Source: a virus
Length of the DNA: 25,406 bases
Direction: 5' to 3' (one strand)
IMG/VR virus record: IMGVR_UViG_3300046169_000019
Location: 1 to 25,406 of that record
Shown here: positions 6,272 through 13,940 of the stretch, piece after piece
How positions within the stretch are numbered: position 1 is the stretch's first letter
How the letters are laid out: each line of letters starts with the position of its first letter
Notes under the pieces: generated by a model
Told to the model about the DNA's origin: nothing
The model's input: the letters and a program-made list of their open reading frames with translations, nothing else
Databases searched by the model: none
Translations under genes and position numbers: made by a program

Positions 6272-7879
6272 TTAGAAACGACTAGTATCGTTGTCGGTAT
6301 CGATTAACCGACCTGTGTCTCTGTTGTATTGGAGTCTCCCTGCCCAACCTACCTGGCCAGTGAAACGGTTTTTAAGGACTACAATGTCCCTGGTGTCATC
6401 TGTAGGGTCCTCAGCGTTAACCTGAAGGCCTAGACAGAAGTCTGCTAACTGAGCAATAGAGTGGCTGCCACGTAGCTGCGATAGCTTTACCTTGGCACCA
6501 TTCTCATGCCCATCACCCTGGGGACGTGTAAGGTGACTTACTAGGAACAATGTGATTCCTAGCTCCTGGACCATCGTCCTGAGTGTTGTCATGATTTGGT
6601 CGATAAGCCGCCTTTCGTCAGTGACTTGACCAGTGATACCTGAGACCAGAATGCTGATGTGGTCTAGGAAGATGTGAGTACAGCCCATAGCTTTTGCCAT
6701 GTACTGAATGCGGTTGACTACTACGTCTAATGAAGTTGAACCAAAGTGATTAAACAACTGAACATCGCCATCCTTAAACAGCTCGTCATGGCCTTGTAAG
6801 ACCTCTTCTTTGGTAGCGCACTCATAGTCTTGGACAATGTTCTTATCCAAGTGGAGACCAATGAGGCCTCTCACGGTGCGTTTGTTTTCTTCTTCTAGCA
6901 TTAACATACCGACCTTCTGTCCATTGTCATGAAGGTGGTAAGCGAACTCGGTTATCAAAGTACTTTTACCTACACCAGACCCTGCACAAATAGTTACCAG
7001 GGTGGCAGGTCGAATACCTTTAGTTATATCGTTGAGCTTTTTGTAGGGGTATCTGACCAGGGATTCCTCGTCAGTTTCTGCAATAGTATTTCTCAAGTCA
7101 GAAGAGCTAATGATGCCATCAGGTCTCCAGTCTTTAGCTCGCCAGATAGCATTGATAATCTCATGCTCACAGCCCTTCTGGAGTGCCTCATTTGCATCCT
7201 TATAAGGAAGCTTGGCAATCTTGACCTTACCTATAGGCATAGCCTCGGCACACTCTATGGCAGCCTTAGTCCCTGCATCGTCCTGGTCAAACATGAGGAT
7301 GATTTCCTCAAAGCCTTCTAGGTAGTCCCAGGCATTCATTAAAGCCTTCTTACCGCTCTGTGCACCGTTAGGTAATGAGACTACAGGCCACTTGTTCTTT
7401 TGTGCCTGGGAGACTGATAGACAGTCTATTTCGCCTTCAGTAATCACTAGCTTTTTACCAGTGTTCCAAAGGTGCTGTCCGAACAGTCCCATCTTCTTTG
7501 CTTCACCTAGGATGGTGAAGTTCTTCTCTGAGTCTCTTATCTTTTGTGCGACTACCTCACCATGCTCATTACGATAGTTGGCTATCTGAGCAGGACGGTT
7601 TTTGTATGTACCTATGGTGTAGTCAAACTTTCTACAGGTACTAATTGAAAGAGCTCTGGCACCAAGGTCGCTATGTGTTCCCTGGAGTAAATCTTTATTA
7701 AGTTTGCTTGGCAGCTTTTCCTGGTCCACCTGGTCAGTTGGTGGTGTATAGGTTTGGCAGCCGAAGCAGAATATGTGGCCATCGTCATAGACGGCAGCGT
7801 TGTCTTTAGAACCACAGTGTTCACACTCTGTGTGTCCTACAAAATTAGAGTCATCATGTGTATCTTGTATCAGTAACAT
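6272..7879 (-). CDS. Primase-helicase, T7 gp4-like
   Basis: A 535-residue bifunctional enzyme. An N-terminal zinc-binding domain has C19, C22, C38 and C41. The TOPRIM primase core shows VITEGEIDCLS (E148/E150) and LMFDQDDAG (D198/D200). The RecA-like helicase has Walker A GSGVGKST (300-307), Walker B IFLDHIS (D406), FLVSHLTRP (~445-453) and KNRFTGQVG. The tail is acidic and ends in Phe, as in T7 gp4, where this end contacts the polymerase. T7 gp4 is 566 residues. It unwinds DNA and primes lagging-strand synthesis. A GGGGG-rich Shine-Dalgarno follows a terminator directly upstream. Confidence 0.97.
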   Translation of the reverse strand: MLLIQDTHDDSNFVGHTECEHCGSKDNAAVYDDGHIFCFGCQTYTPPTDQVDQEKLPSKLNKDLLQGTHSDLGARALSISTCRKFDYTIGTYKNRPAQIANYRNEHGEVVAQKIRDSEKNFTILGEAKKMGLFGQHLWNTGKKLVITEGEIDCLSVSQAQKNKWPVVSLPNGAQSGKKALMNAWDYLEGFEEIILMFDQDDAGTKAAIECAEAMPIGKVKIAKLPYKDANEALQKGCEHEIINAIWRAKDWRPDGIISSSDLRNTIAETDEESLVRYPYKKLNDITKGIRPATLVTICAGSGVGKSTLITEFAYHLHDNGQKVGMLMLEEENKRTVRGLIGLHLDKNIVQDYECATKEEVLQGHDELFKDGDVQLFNHFGSTSLDVVVNRIQYMAKAMGCTHIFLDHISILVSGITGQVTDERRLIDQIMTTLRTMVQELGITLFLVSHLTRPQGDGHENGAKVKLSQLRGSHSIAQLADFCLGLQVNAEDPTDDTRDIVVLKNRFTGQVGWAGRLQYNRDTGRLIDTDNDTSRF

Positions 7880-7895
7880 TTACTTTCCCCCAGAC

Positions 7896-7930
7896 AAAAA
7901 AAAAGGGCCACCCCATCTCTGAGGTGACCC
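7896..7930 (-). terminator. Rho-independent terminator after the endonuclease gene
   Basis: On the minus strand an 8-bp stem (GGGTCACC with GGTGGCCC, one G-U pair) is followed by nine T's. It lies between the endonuclease I stop and the primase-helicase start, so primase-helicase expression needs read-through. Confidence 0.88.
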
Positions 7931-7950
7931 TGGCTCTCCTTAGCTACACT

Positions 7951-8400
7951 TTAGTTTCCTTCGTGTAACCACTCTTCAGGAATCGTCTTGTGTGAATACA
8001 CGAACCCATGCTTATCGCAATAAGCAGCGTAGGTTGTCTTCGACCCTTTATAGAGTTTTGAATTGCAATTACTAAATACAAACCTGATGTCTAGGTCTGG
8101 GTGTTGTCGTTTGATTAGCAAGTGTTTCTGCCTATCAGCAACATTCCAAATACCTTTTGTTTCGACATAAAAAAAGCCGCCTTTCTTTGGCAGCCTGAAG
8201 TCTGGGGTGTACTTAGCATTGCGTTCTGGTACTACATAGTTAACCTTGTCTGTTTCATATAAGAGTTCAACACCTGCTGCTTTAATCTGAGCAGCTGCCT
8301 TGTCTTCTAATCCACTTCGGTAACCATGTTTAATACCACGTTGTTTACTTTTAGAATCGGTCCGCTGATGCAGCCATTTCTTCTTTTGGTTCTTTGGCAT
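7951..8400 (-). CDS. Endonuclease I, T7 gp3-like Holliday junction resolvase
   Basis: A 149-residue protein from the ATG at 8400. A GTG at 8427 would add nine residues, but AGGA about 8 nt before the 8400 ATG favours the shorter form. It closely follows T7 endonuclease I: GYRSGLEDK, NYVVPERNAKYTPDFRLP, FFYVETKGIW, KHLLIKRQHPDLDIRFVFS, KLYKGS and a final IPEEWL. The catalytic acidic residues and lysine (E in SGLEDK, D in YTPDF, E and K in VETKG) are all present. It resolves branched DNA before packaging and, in T7, helps break down host DNA. Its start overlaps the end of the ssDNA-binding protein gene by about 50 nt. Confidence 0.96.
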   Translation of the reverse strand: MPKNQKKKWLHQRTDSKSKQRGIKHGYRSGLEDKAAAQIKAAGVELLYETDKVNYVVPERNAKYTPDFRLPKKGGFFYVETKGIWNVADRQKHLLIKRQHPDLDIRFVFSNCNSKLYKGSKTTYAAYCDKHGFVYSHKTIPEEWLHEGN

Positions 8401-8905
8401 CGAAAGTTTCCTGTAAGATATCTTCACCTACATAGCCACCCTCAATGGCATCAAATCCATCACCCGACTGGTCACCGCTAGTGACAGGGTTGATTACCTG
8501 GACTCTAGTTAGCTGTAGTTGGATGCCGTTTGCTCCAGACACTGTATAAGGTGCAATGTAGCCACCAATACGTAGTACTGAACCTGCCCATAGATTAGGC
8601 ACTTGCTTACCTACCAGGTTCTGTCCTTTGCTATCAAAGAAGTGCGGAGCATATTTAGACTTTGCATTGAATACAGTCTCACCAGTATCTTCATCAGTCT
8701 TAAATGGCATTCTTGCTTTCTTCCATTTAGGGCCAAACTCTTCACTGGCTAAGTCTTCAATTTGCGCAATCAGCTCTGCAGCATCTTCTACTATCAAGTT
8801 TGTCTTGTACTTAGGTTCACCACCAAAAGCAGTATCTGGTTCATTCAACCAGGGATATTGTGCTCTACCTGCTGTTGTTGTGAATTTAATCTTTGCTTGA
8901 GCCAT
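8351..8905 (-). CDS. Single-stranded DNA-binding protein, gp2.5-like
   Basis: A 184-residue protein matching the phage gp2.5-type ssDNA-binding family: KFTTTAGRAQYPWLNEPDT at the N-terminus, GEPKYKTNLIV, and the OB-fold strand region SVLRIGGYIAPYTVSGANGIQLQLTRVQV at ~107-135, shown by its IGGYI and LQLTRVQV ends. The C-terminal ~45 residues are acidic and flexible and end in Phe, as in T7 gp2.5, where the tail mediates contacts with the polymerase and helicase. AAGGAG precedes the ATG. The start overlaps the upstream 60-residue gene by 20 nt. Confidence 0.92.
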   Translation of the reverse strand: MAQAKIKFTTTAGRAQYPWLNEPDTAFGGEPKYKTNLIVEDAAELIAQIEDLASEEFGPKWKKARMPFKTDEDTGETVFNAKSKYAPHFFDSKGQNLVGKQVPNLWAGSVLRIGGYIAPYTVSGANGIQLQLTRVQVINPVTSGDQSGDGFDAIEGGYVGEDILQETFDAKEPKEEMAASADRF

Positions 8906-9068
8906 GCTCAGTCTCCTTAGTTTTAGTTGTTTCGTAGTTTCGTGGGGTTTTGCACGTTGGTAGGTCTACACCTAGTCGCAGTGCTTCATTGATTAATTTT
9001 TGTGTATAAGGCTCACCTCGCTGACGTAACAGTTCAGCAAGTCCTAAGACACGTTCTCGTGGATGCAT
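8886..9068 (-). CDS. Hypothetical small basic protein
   Basis: A 60-residue protein (begins MHPRERVLGLAELLRQRGEP) with an amphipathic helical first half and a Lys/Thr-rich tail. No family is recognised. It is the first gene after the promoter-like motif at 9085-9106, with GAGGT before its ATG, and overlaps the ssDNA-binding protein gene by 20 nt. That position and the ribosome site support it as real. Confidence 0.68.
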   Translation of the reverse strand: MHPRERVLGLAELLRQRGEPYTQKLINEALRLGVDLPTCKTPRNYETTKTKETEHGSSKD

Positions 9069-9084
9069 AGTTTTACCTCGGATG

Positions 9085-9106
9085 CTTCTCTAAGGGTGGA
9101 CAAAAC
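9085..9106 (-). promoter_or_regulatory. Phage RNA polymerase promoter-like motif ahead of the replication genes
   Basis: The minus strand reads GTTTTGTCCACCCTTAGAGA, an exact match to the consensus of six copies, 17 bp before the 60-residue gene. It would drive the ssDNA-binding protein and endonuclease I genes up to the terminator at 7896-7930. Function is inferred from repetition and placement. Confidence 0.75.
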
Positions 9107-9139
9107 GCCTACCCTCGATTGGCATTGAGATTTTGTTGA

Positions 9140-11647
9140 CTAGCTAAAGCAGTATTCTGATTCCAGGACCTGGTCTAAATCTAAATTACCTTTAGGTGGA
9201 ATCTCTATGTCTAACTTGTTACAGCCTTCATAGGTTAGTTGCTGCTTTGCTTGTTTCAAGACATCTTCATACAGACAGTAGTCTTTGTAGATTTCGACAA
9301 ATGATGCTCTGACAGCTTCGTACATTACATCGGTATCTGTGGGGGTGGTCCCAAATGAATCATGAATCAAAAAGAAATCATTCACGCCATTTTGTTTAGC
9401 AGTTAGAACCGTTAATAACAAATGTGCTGAATCCATAGAATGGATAATGTTGGGAGACACAGCTGCTTTAGCTTTCTTCTTGTCTATCCGCTTGTTAGCT
9501 TTCTCTCTCACGGATATCTGTGTTCTCTTTAAAACACCTGCTTCTCTATCGTGAAGGTATATCTTGACCTTCTTAACATCCCAGTAGGTGTACTTCTGTA
9601 TCACTGGAAAACCAACAGGGGTTACAAATCTAAATGGTTTACCTTCGTGAGCCAAGGCTCCTGCAACACTTTGGAAAAAAGACATACCTGCTGCTGCACT
9701 ACTTATGACTTCCTGGACAGACTCATAGTTCATACCTGCCAGGTGTCTAGCTGCAAGTTGCTGCTCTGCTTTATCACCAAATGGATGCTCTTTTAGCTCA
9801 CCTCTCATGACCTTGTCAGCTAGGGGTCTCATAGTGTCTTCATACAGCTGTTCGGCAAAACCAAACTTGGCACTAGAGTAGCCGTAGGTCATCGTATTAC
9901 GCTTTACAGTAGAGCGGGTTACACCTAGCTTTAACCATAGCCTAGAGAGCTCAGAATCGTCTTCTAAGAGCTTATCGTTAGTAGCTTGAGCAACCGCATT
10001 GTAAACGTCTTGAGGCTTCTCAGAAGGCACTAGATTAACCAGATGGCCATCGCCTTCATTGAGTGATGCTGCAGCATAATGTTGGACACCTGAGTTGGTT
10101 CCATCCAGGCATGGTGCTAAGGCAGATTCATACTCATTGCCGTAGTCCATGTAGTTAGCAAACTCATGACAGGCAGCCAGAAACTGAAAGGGTTTATCAG
10201 CGGTAGACCAGTAGTCAAAAGTAGCTTTGGCATCCCTACCAACATCGTAAATCTTTTCCTTGTTATCTTCTACCCAGGCAGCCCTAGCATCTAATGACTG
10301 CTTACTAATCTTGTCGAAGTCTCCGACATTAGCAATGTGGACGGCTAACCAAAAGGCTGCACTGTCATCCATCTTCTTAGTGTTCTTCATGTTAAACATA
10401 GCTTTGACGTGGTCATCTCTATGGTAACTAAAGTGTGGCACTGGATAGACACGTCCTCTGAAATCAAAGTTCCAAGGCAACCAGAATTGTTCAAAGTTGG
10501 CTAACTCATTTGCTGTTGAAAGGTCTTGCAGCATTAAAGCCCTAGCACCATCGATTTCACGGTTCTTAGTTCTTACTTCTCTAGCTTTTAAAGTCCATCC
10601 TTTCTTGTCATAGGTAGACAAAGACTCCCACTCGCCTGGTCTCTTTAAGTGCTCAATCTTTTCCTTACGTGGAAACTTACTGAAGACCTTCGCTTCATCC
10701 CATGCCCAGTTGACGGCATCAAGGACGTAGTGGTTTATTACTAGAGGTGTACTTTGGATTGCATTGATAGCCTCAACATAATCTGGGACCTCACCATTGT
10801 CTTTAAACTGGTGCTGTACTGCTTTACGTTGGGAGTGTGTTGTACCTCTAACCAGAGGAACCTGGGCAGCGGTAACATCATCGTAATAACAGCCAGAGTC
10901 AAAACTAGTCCAAGGCTTAGGCTCGATAATCATTGGGGCTAACATAGGTTCTTGCCAAGAAGAGTCAAAGTCCATGTCTGCAAGACGTTTGGATGCTTCT
11001 TCTGTAAGACCTATTCTTCTAATTGTGTTCTTAGGTTTCTTTTGTTCCCAGATGTCAAAGACACCACTGAACTCAAGTATCGCATTGATAACTGGAGTAG
11101 CTACTTTAACTCTTCGCTCTTCAGTCCACTTGGTTCGTTCGTATCCTGCTTTAGAGGCAATGATACGTGCAGCTTTGATTCTATAGCGGTCACTAGAGTG
11201 GTCCTTAGTGACCTTAGATTCAATCCTTCTTGATAAATTAACATCATGTTCCTTAAGACCTGCTGCCCAAGACTCTAGCTCTATCCTCTGACCAACCTTG
11301 GTAATTGCTGAGGTTAAAGACGAACCTGCAGCCACTGCATCCATGCATGAGTTGAGACCTAAGTACGCTAGTAAGTCAGTGTCTACAGACTTGATGTCTT
11401 TATACCAAGAATACTTTCGACCATCGCCCTTCCTGTCTTCTGATTCTATAGTGTTTCTAATGGCCTCTGACACATTGGGTAATGCATCAGTTATTAATCT
11501 ATGTGGGTTGTTCTGTGTGGAAGGCTTATTGTTATTCTCAAGCCTACTTAAGTATCTTTCACGTCCTTCTCTGAACATCTCCTGTTCACGTGCAATCTCT
11601 TCCTTGAGCAAATCAGATGCAATCTGCTCCATGCTAATGTCTCCCAT
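9140..11647 (-). CDS. Single-subunit RNA polymerase, T7 gp1-like
   Basis: An 835-residue polymerase (T7: 883). Motif A is CLDGTNSGVQHYAA with D515 (T7 D537). Motif B is VKRNTMTYGYSSAKFGF with K582 and Y590 (T7 K631, Y639). Motif C is IHDSFGTTP with D763 (T7 D812). The C-terminus (PPKGNLDLDQVLESEYCFS) aligns with the conserved T7 end. It should transcribe the phage genome from its own short promoters, and the repeated intergenic motif is the likely target. One motif copy ends 5 nt before this ATG, so the gene may be autoregulated. The ATG at 11632 (Met6) has a better ribosome site (GGGAG, 8 nt) than the one at 11647, so the protein may be 830 residues. Confidence 0.97.
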   Translation of the reverse strand: MGDISMEQIASDLLKEEIAREQEMFREGRERYLSRLENNNKPSTQNNPHRLITDALPNVSEAIRNTIESEDRKGDGRKYSWYKDIKSVDTDLLAYLGLNSCMDAVAAGSSLTSAITKVGQRIELESWAAGLKEHDVNLSRRIESKVTKDHSSDRYRIKAARIIASKAGYERTKWTEERRVKVATPVINAILEFSGVFDIWEQKKPKNTIRRIGLTEEASKRLADMDFDSSWQEPMLAPMIIEPKPWTSFDSGCYYDDVTAAQVPLVRGTTHSQRKAVQHQFKDNGEVPDYVEAINAIQSTPLVINHYVLDAVNWAWDEAKVFSKFPRKEKIEHLKRPGEWESLSTYDKKGWTLKAREVRTKNREIDGARALMLQDLSTANELANFEQFWLPWNFDFRGRVYPVPHFSYHRDDHVKAMFNMKNTKKMDDSAAFWLAVHIANVGDFDKISKQSLDARAAWVEDNKEKIYDVGRDAKATFDYWSTADKPFQFLAACHEFANYMDYGNEYESALAPCLDGTNSGVQHYAAASLNEGDGHLVNLVPSEKPQDVYNAVAQATNDKLLEDDSELSRLWLKLGVTRSTVKRNTMTYGYSSAKFGFAEQLYEDTMRPLADKVMRGELKEHPFGDKAEQQLAARHLAGMNYESVQEVISSAAAGMSFFQSVAGALAHEGKPFRFVTPVGFPVIQKYTYWDVKKVKIYLHDREAGVLKRTQISVREKANKRIDKKKAKAAVSPNIIHSMDSAHLLLTVLTAKQNGVNDFFLIHDSFGTTPTDTDVMYEAVRASFVEIYKDYCLYEDVLKQAKQQLTYEGCNKLDIEIPPKGNLDLDQVLESEYCFS

Positions 11648-11652
11648 GTTGT

Positions 11653-11674
11653 TTCTCTAAGGGTGGACAAAACT
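11653..11674 (-). promoter_or_regulatory. Phage RNA polymerase promoter-like motif ahead of the RNA polymerase gene
   Basis: The minus strand carries AGTTTTGTCCACCCTTAGAG then AAAC, ending 5 bp before the polymerase ATG. If transcription starts in the TTAGAGA segment, the leader would be only a few nucleotides, which favours translation from the internal ATG at 11632. Confidence 0.72.
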
Positions 11675-11713
11675 AAATGCGATTAGTTCTCACCTTAGAT
11701 TATCTTATTCTTG

Positions 11714-11740
11714 TAACAACAAAGGCCACCGAAGTGGCCC
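11714..11740 (-). terminator. Rho-independent terminator before the RNA polymerase gene
   Basis: A minus-strand GGCCAC-TTCG-GTGGCC hairpin (6-bp stem, UUCG tetraloop) is followed by TTTGTTGTT. It ends the integrase/small-gene transcript just before the next promoter motif. The interrupted T-tract makes it weaker than the others. Confidence 0.78.
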
Positions 11741-11760
11741 TATGCATATGTAAGTAGCAA

Positions 11761-12036
11761 TTACCTTGCCAGTTCTTTTTGTAGTGTCTCTAACAGGTGT
11801 GTTGCATCTTTAATTAACCTGAGACCATCATCGATACAATCGCCTAGAAGCTCTCTCTCGCCATTCATATGCTTAACGTGATGGACATCCTTCAAGTCTT
11901 CGTTAATGGCCTTAGAAAGCTTCTCTGTGGCTTTATCAACCCATCGCCTAATACGCTCATTGTCGTACTGGTCGCATAGGTATTCTGGGGTTGTGCATTG
12001 GACAAGGCTAAGGTGTTTTTTCCATTCGGTACTCAT
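11761..12036 (-). CDS. Hypothetical protein, helical
   Basis: A 91-residue protein (begins MSTEWKKHLSLVQCTTPEYL) with an amphipathic, largely helical pattern throughout and a C-terminal KDATHLLETLQKELAR segment that could form a short coiled coil. No family is recognised. AAGGAG precedes the ATG, which overlaps the upstream stop by 4 nt. It is the last gene of the integrase transcript before the terminator at 11714-11740. Confidence 0.72.
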   Translation of the reverse strand: MSTEWKKHLSLVQCTTPEYLCDQYDNERIRRWVDKATEKLSKAINEDLKDVHHVKHMNGERELLGDCIDDGLRLIKDATHLLETLQKELAR

Positions 12037-12230
12037 AGTATCTCTCCTTCTTCAAGACAGTCATCAAAGTGTGTCATGAGGTTTTGTAGGTTAGTTTCAT
12101 AAAAGGTTTGTTTTTGTATCGGAGGTATTTCATAGAACTTTCTGGCATCAAGCTCACGTTGGTACATGAGCTCGACATAGTATTGCCAGTCGTTCATTTT
12201 GCAGTTACTTGGGAAGACTGTAGTACTCAT
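12033..12230 (-). CDS. Hypothetical small protein downstream of the integrase
   Basis: A 65-residue protein (begins MSTTVFPSNCKMNDWQYYVE), aromatic-rich and acidic toward its end. No family is recognised. It overlaps the integrase stop (ATGA) and the next start (ATGA), so all three genes look translationally coupled, and GGGAGG precedes its ATG. Its place beside the integrase would suit an excisionase by analogy, but it is not basic and I see no helix-turn-helix, so I do not assign that. Confidence 0.7.
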   Translation of the reverse strand: MSTTVFPSNCKMNDWQYYVELMYQRELDARKFYEIPPIQKQTFYETNLQNLMTHFDDCLEEGEIL

Positions 12231-13077
12231 GATGCCTCCCTAGTTGCTTCAAGTTTAGACATGATGTTCTGGAGTGAACTAGGTTGTGCGTGGACATATT
12301 TAGCAGTAGTCGCTTGAGATTTATGTCCTAAGATTTTACCTAGTGTGATTGCATCAACATTGAACTCCATAGCTAACCTAGTTGCACAAGTATGGCGCAG
12401 TACGTGAAAGACATAATGTTCATCGCCCCTTGCTAGTGCATCCCTTGCTTCATTCCAAGTGTCGTAAAACTTTCTATGTGAGTAAAACTTTGATGGACAG
12501 TTGTCTAATTTAGATAATGCCTGTTGTGCCTTTATATTCAGCGGTACAAGCCTTTCGTCACCGTTCTTGGTGTTAGCAGTGTGATGAACTGACCGCAGTC
12601 AGAAAGCGTTCCTGATGTCTTCTTGGTATCTTCGTTGTTGATACCGACAATCTCACCTAACCGCATTCCAGTGTTCACCCCCAAGGTGACAAAGTCAGCC
12701 ATCCAAGGGTGGTCAGAGTCTGCTAAGAACTCTGTGAGGTCTTTGACTTCAGTATCACTAAAGAACCTAGGTCTACTGTTACGTGCCTTCTTCCATCGAA
12801 CCTTGGGTGCTTGGGTCATTATCTCTTGTTCTACTGCCATGCTAAAGACAACACTAAAGCAAGCTAAGTATCTGTTAATGGTTGTGTCTTTAAGACCTTG
12901 TTTAGACAGATGGTCCATAAAGGCGTAGATGTCAGAAGCCTTAAATTCATCTAAAGGTTTAGACTCAAAGTCTTCAAAGTTACTTAACCTTTGCACCATA
13001 AAGATACAATCGTTTAAGTATTTGTCTTTCCAAAGACGGTGTGCATTTTTCGCTAAGAATTTATTTAATGTTTCCAT
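12227..13077 (-). pseudogene. int: Tyrosine integrase, split by one frameshift
   Basis: Frame one runs from ATG 13077 to a stop at 12538 and holds an N-terminal SAM-like core-binding domain and the first catalytic Arg (TGMRLGEIVG, R139). After about codon 168 (near 12574) homology continues in another frame to TGA at 12227. That frame begins NTKNGDERLVPLN, then has FHVLRHTCATRL (H225, R228), LGKILGHKS (H252) and AKYVHA (Tyr261). Rejoined, the protein is 283 residues, a normal length, with every catalytic residue present. The join restores the strand ITLLNTKNGDER, consistent with one lost base. A sequencing error, a genuine inactivation or recoding could each explain it. No slippery heptamer is visible. 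The tRNA and repeats at 13543-13706 are its probable attachment region. Confidence 0.9.
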
Positions 13078-13111
13078 TGTTATAGCCCTCAGTACGTTGT
13101 TGCCTGTTTGA

Positions 13112-13138
13112 TTCTCTAAGGGTGGACAAAACTGTTTG
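13112..13138 (-). promoter_or_regulatory. Phage RNA polymerase promoter-like motif ahead of the integrase
   Basis: The minus strand reads AAACAGTTTTGTCCACCC then TTAGAGAAT, 35 bp before the integrase ATG. It shares the AAACAG extension with the copies at 957-984 and 14271-14295. Confidence 0.74.
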
Positions 13139-13166
13139 TTCCCTTGTTTAGGTTTCTTACAGGCAT

Positions 13167-13187
13167 AAAAAAAGCTCCCGAAGGAGC
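13167..13187 (-). terminator. Rho-independent terminator after the 91-residue gene
   Basis: A minus-strand GCTCC-TTCG-GGAGC hairpin is followed by seven T's. It lies 30 bp past the stop of the gene at 13218-13493 and just before the integrase promoter motif. Confidence 0.88.
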
Positions 13188-13217
13188 CTGTAGTTTTAAG
13201 ATTAAAATGTATGTAAT

Positions 13218-13493
13218 TTAGATTGCTTTTACCGTAATGCTTCTAGGACTACGCTCAAACAGTGAAGATGCACAACCGCCTTCCATATCAATTGGGTCTC
13301 CGTAGAGAGGACATACATCTTTAGCCTCTAAGACCTCTACAGCTTTGTACTCGCAACGATTATCAAATAGCTCTGTAATCTCTGCAATCCAAGTTATGTC
13401 TTGCTCATGGTGTGTACCATCTTTGTGTGTCCACCCCCGCTTTTTGTTAATCCAAAGTTTGTCGCCTACAGTTAAATCTTTAAATTTTTTCAT
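13218..13493 (-). CDS. Hypothetical protein between two terminators
   Basis: A 91-residue protein (begins MKKFKDLTVGDKLWINKKRG). The first half looks beta-rich, with 'F.DL.VGDKLW' recalling small barrel domains that start with a 'VGD' turn. The second half has three cysteines and ends SPRSITVKAI. I recognise no family. A GGGGGAAA ribosome site precedes the ATG. A terminator lies 20 bp upstream and another just downstream, with no promoter motif between, so it depends on read-through or a host promoter. It is a candidate lysogeny-stage gene because it is insulated next to the attachment region; that is inference. Confidence 0.72.
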   Translation of the reverse strand: MKKFKDLTVGDKLWINKKRGWTHKDGTHHEQDITWIAEITELFDNRCEYKAVEVLEAKDVCPLYGDPIDMEGGCASSLFERSPRSITVKAI

Positions 13494-13511
13494 GGTGTTT
13501 CCCCCAGTTAT

Positions 13512-13533
13512 AAAAAAACTCCCGAAGGAGCTT
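13512..13533 (-). terminator. Rho-independent terminator ending the gene-poor island
   Basis: A minus-strand AAGCTCC-TTCG-GGAGTTT hairpin (7 bp with one G-U) is followed by T's. It would stop transcription coming from the promoter motif at 13921-13940, leaving an RNA of about 400 nt. Confidence 0.82.
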
Positions 13534-13542
13534 AGTATTAAA

Positions 13543-13570
13543 CAATAGTTTCAATAGTTGTTTCAATCGT
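13543..13570. repeat. Short direct repeats, possible integrase arm sites
   Basis: CAATAGTT occurs at 13543-13550 and 13552-13559, followed by CAATCGTG at 13564-13571. The spacing and their place between the integrase and the tRNA would suit arm-type binding sites. This is only inference. Confidence 0.4.
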
Positions 13571-13629
13571 GGTTTCTAAAGCATAAAATCAATTGCCGTC
13601 TCTAAGTTTTTTTAGGTTTTTCAGTAGTA

Positions 13630-13706
13630 GGGCCCATAGCTCAGCTGGTTAGAGCAGTCGACTCATAATCGATTGGTCGTAGGTTCAAGTCCTACTGGGC
13701 CCACCA
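13630..13706 (+). tRNA. tRNA-Ile2 (anticodon CAT), with encoded CCA
   Basis: A complete cloverleaf: acceptor GGGCCCA/TGGGCCC, D stem GCTC/GAGC, anticodon stem GTCGA/TCGAT with loop CTCATAA, T stem GTAGG/CCTAC, discriminator A and CCA. A CAT anticodon could be Met or Ile2. The pattern GACTCATAATCG...TTGGTCG with loop TTCAAGT matches bacterial tRNA-Ile2, whose C34 becomes lysidine and then reads AUA. The G1-C72 pair rules out initiator Met. It is the only gene on the plus strand and lacks an evident plus-strand promoter. It is therefore probably part of the attachment site captured from a host tRNA gene, though it could also be functional. Confidence 0.93.
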
Positions 13707-13920
13707 TTAAAAAACCCTTAGAAACTACAATAGATTATCAATCGATATGATTCTAGAGTAGTGCCTTCGTGGCCATCCTGGCCTAGGGCTCTTTACCTTT
13801 GCTCGGTCCACCGTAGTGGGACTAAGGGGCTGTTGTCTGTAGTGCTGTAGGGAGCCACCCCGAATCAGTCAACCGACTGAACTCTGAGTGTATCTCTTAG
13901 GTGGCGTATAATCAAGTGAC

Positions 13921-13940
13921 TGATAAGGGTGGACAAAACT
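13921..13940 (-). promoter_or_regulatory. Phage RNA polymerase promoter-like motif with no protein gene downstream
   Basis: The minus strand reads AGTTTTGTCCACCCTTATCA, matching the consensus through CACCCTTA but diverging in the final AGAGA. Downstream, transcription would pass hairpins and the antisense of the tRNA and end at 13512-13533. Confidence 0.6.

Noticed and set aside
12033-12230. Excisionase
   Set aside because: Position next to the integrase fits, but the protein is acidic and aromatic-rich with no visible helix-turn-helix.
12560-12590. Programmed -1 frameshift in the integrase
   Set aside because: A -1 slip at CTA would give the right protein, but there is no X-XXY-YYZ slippery heptamer and no clear downstream pseudoknot. 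A lost base is simpler.
13905-13912. TATAAT box on the plus strand as a host-type promoter for the tRNA
   Set aside because: It lies downstream of the plus-strand tRNA and has no matching -35 element at the right distance.
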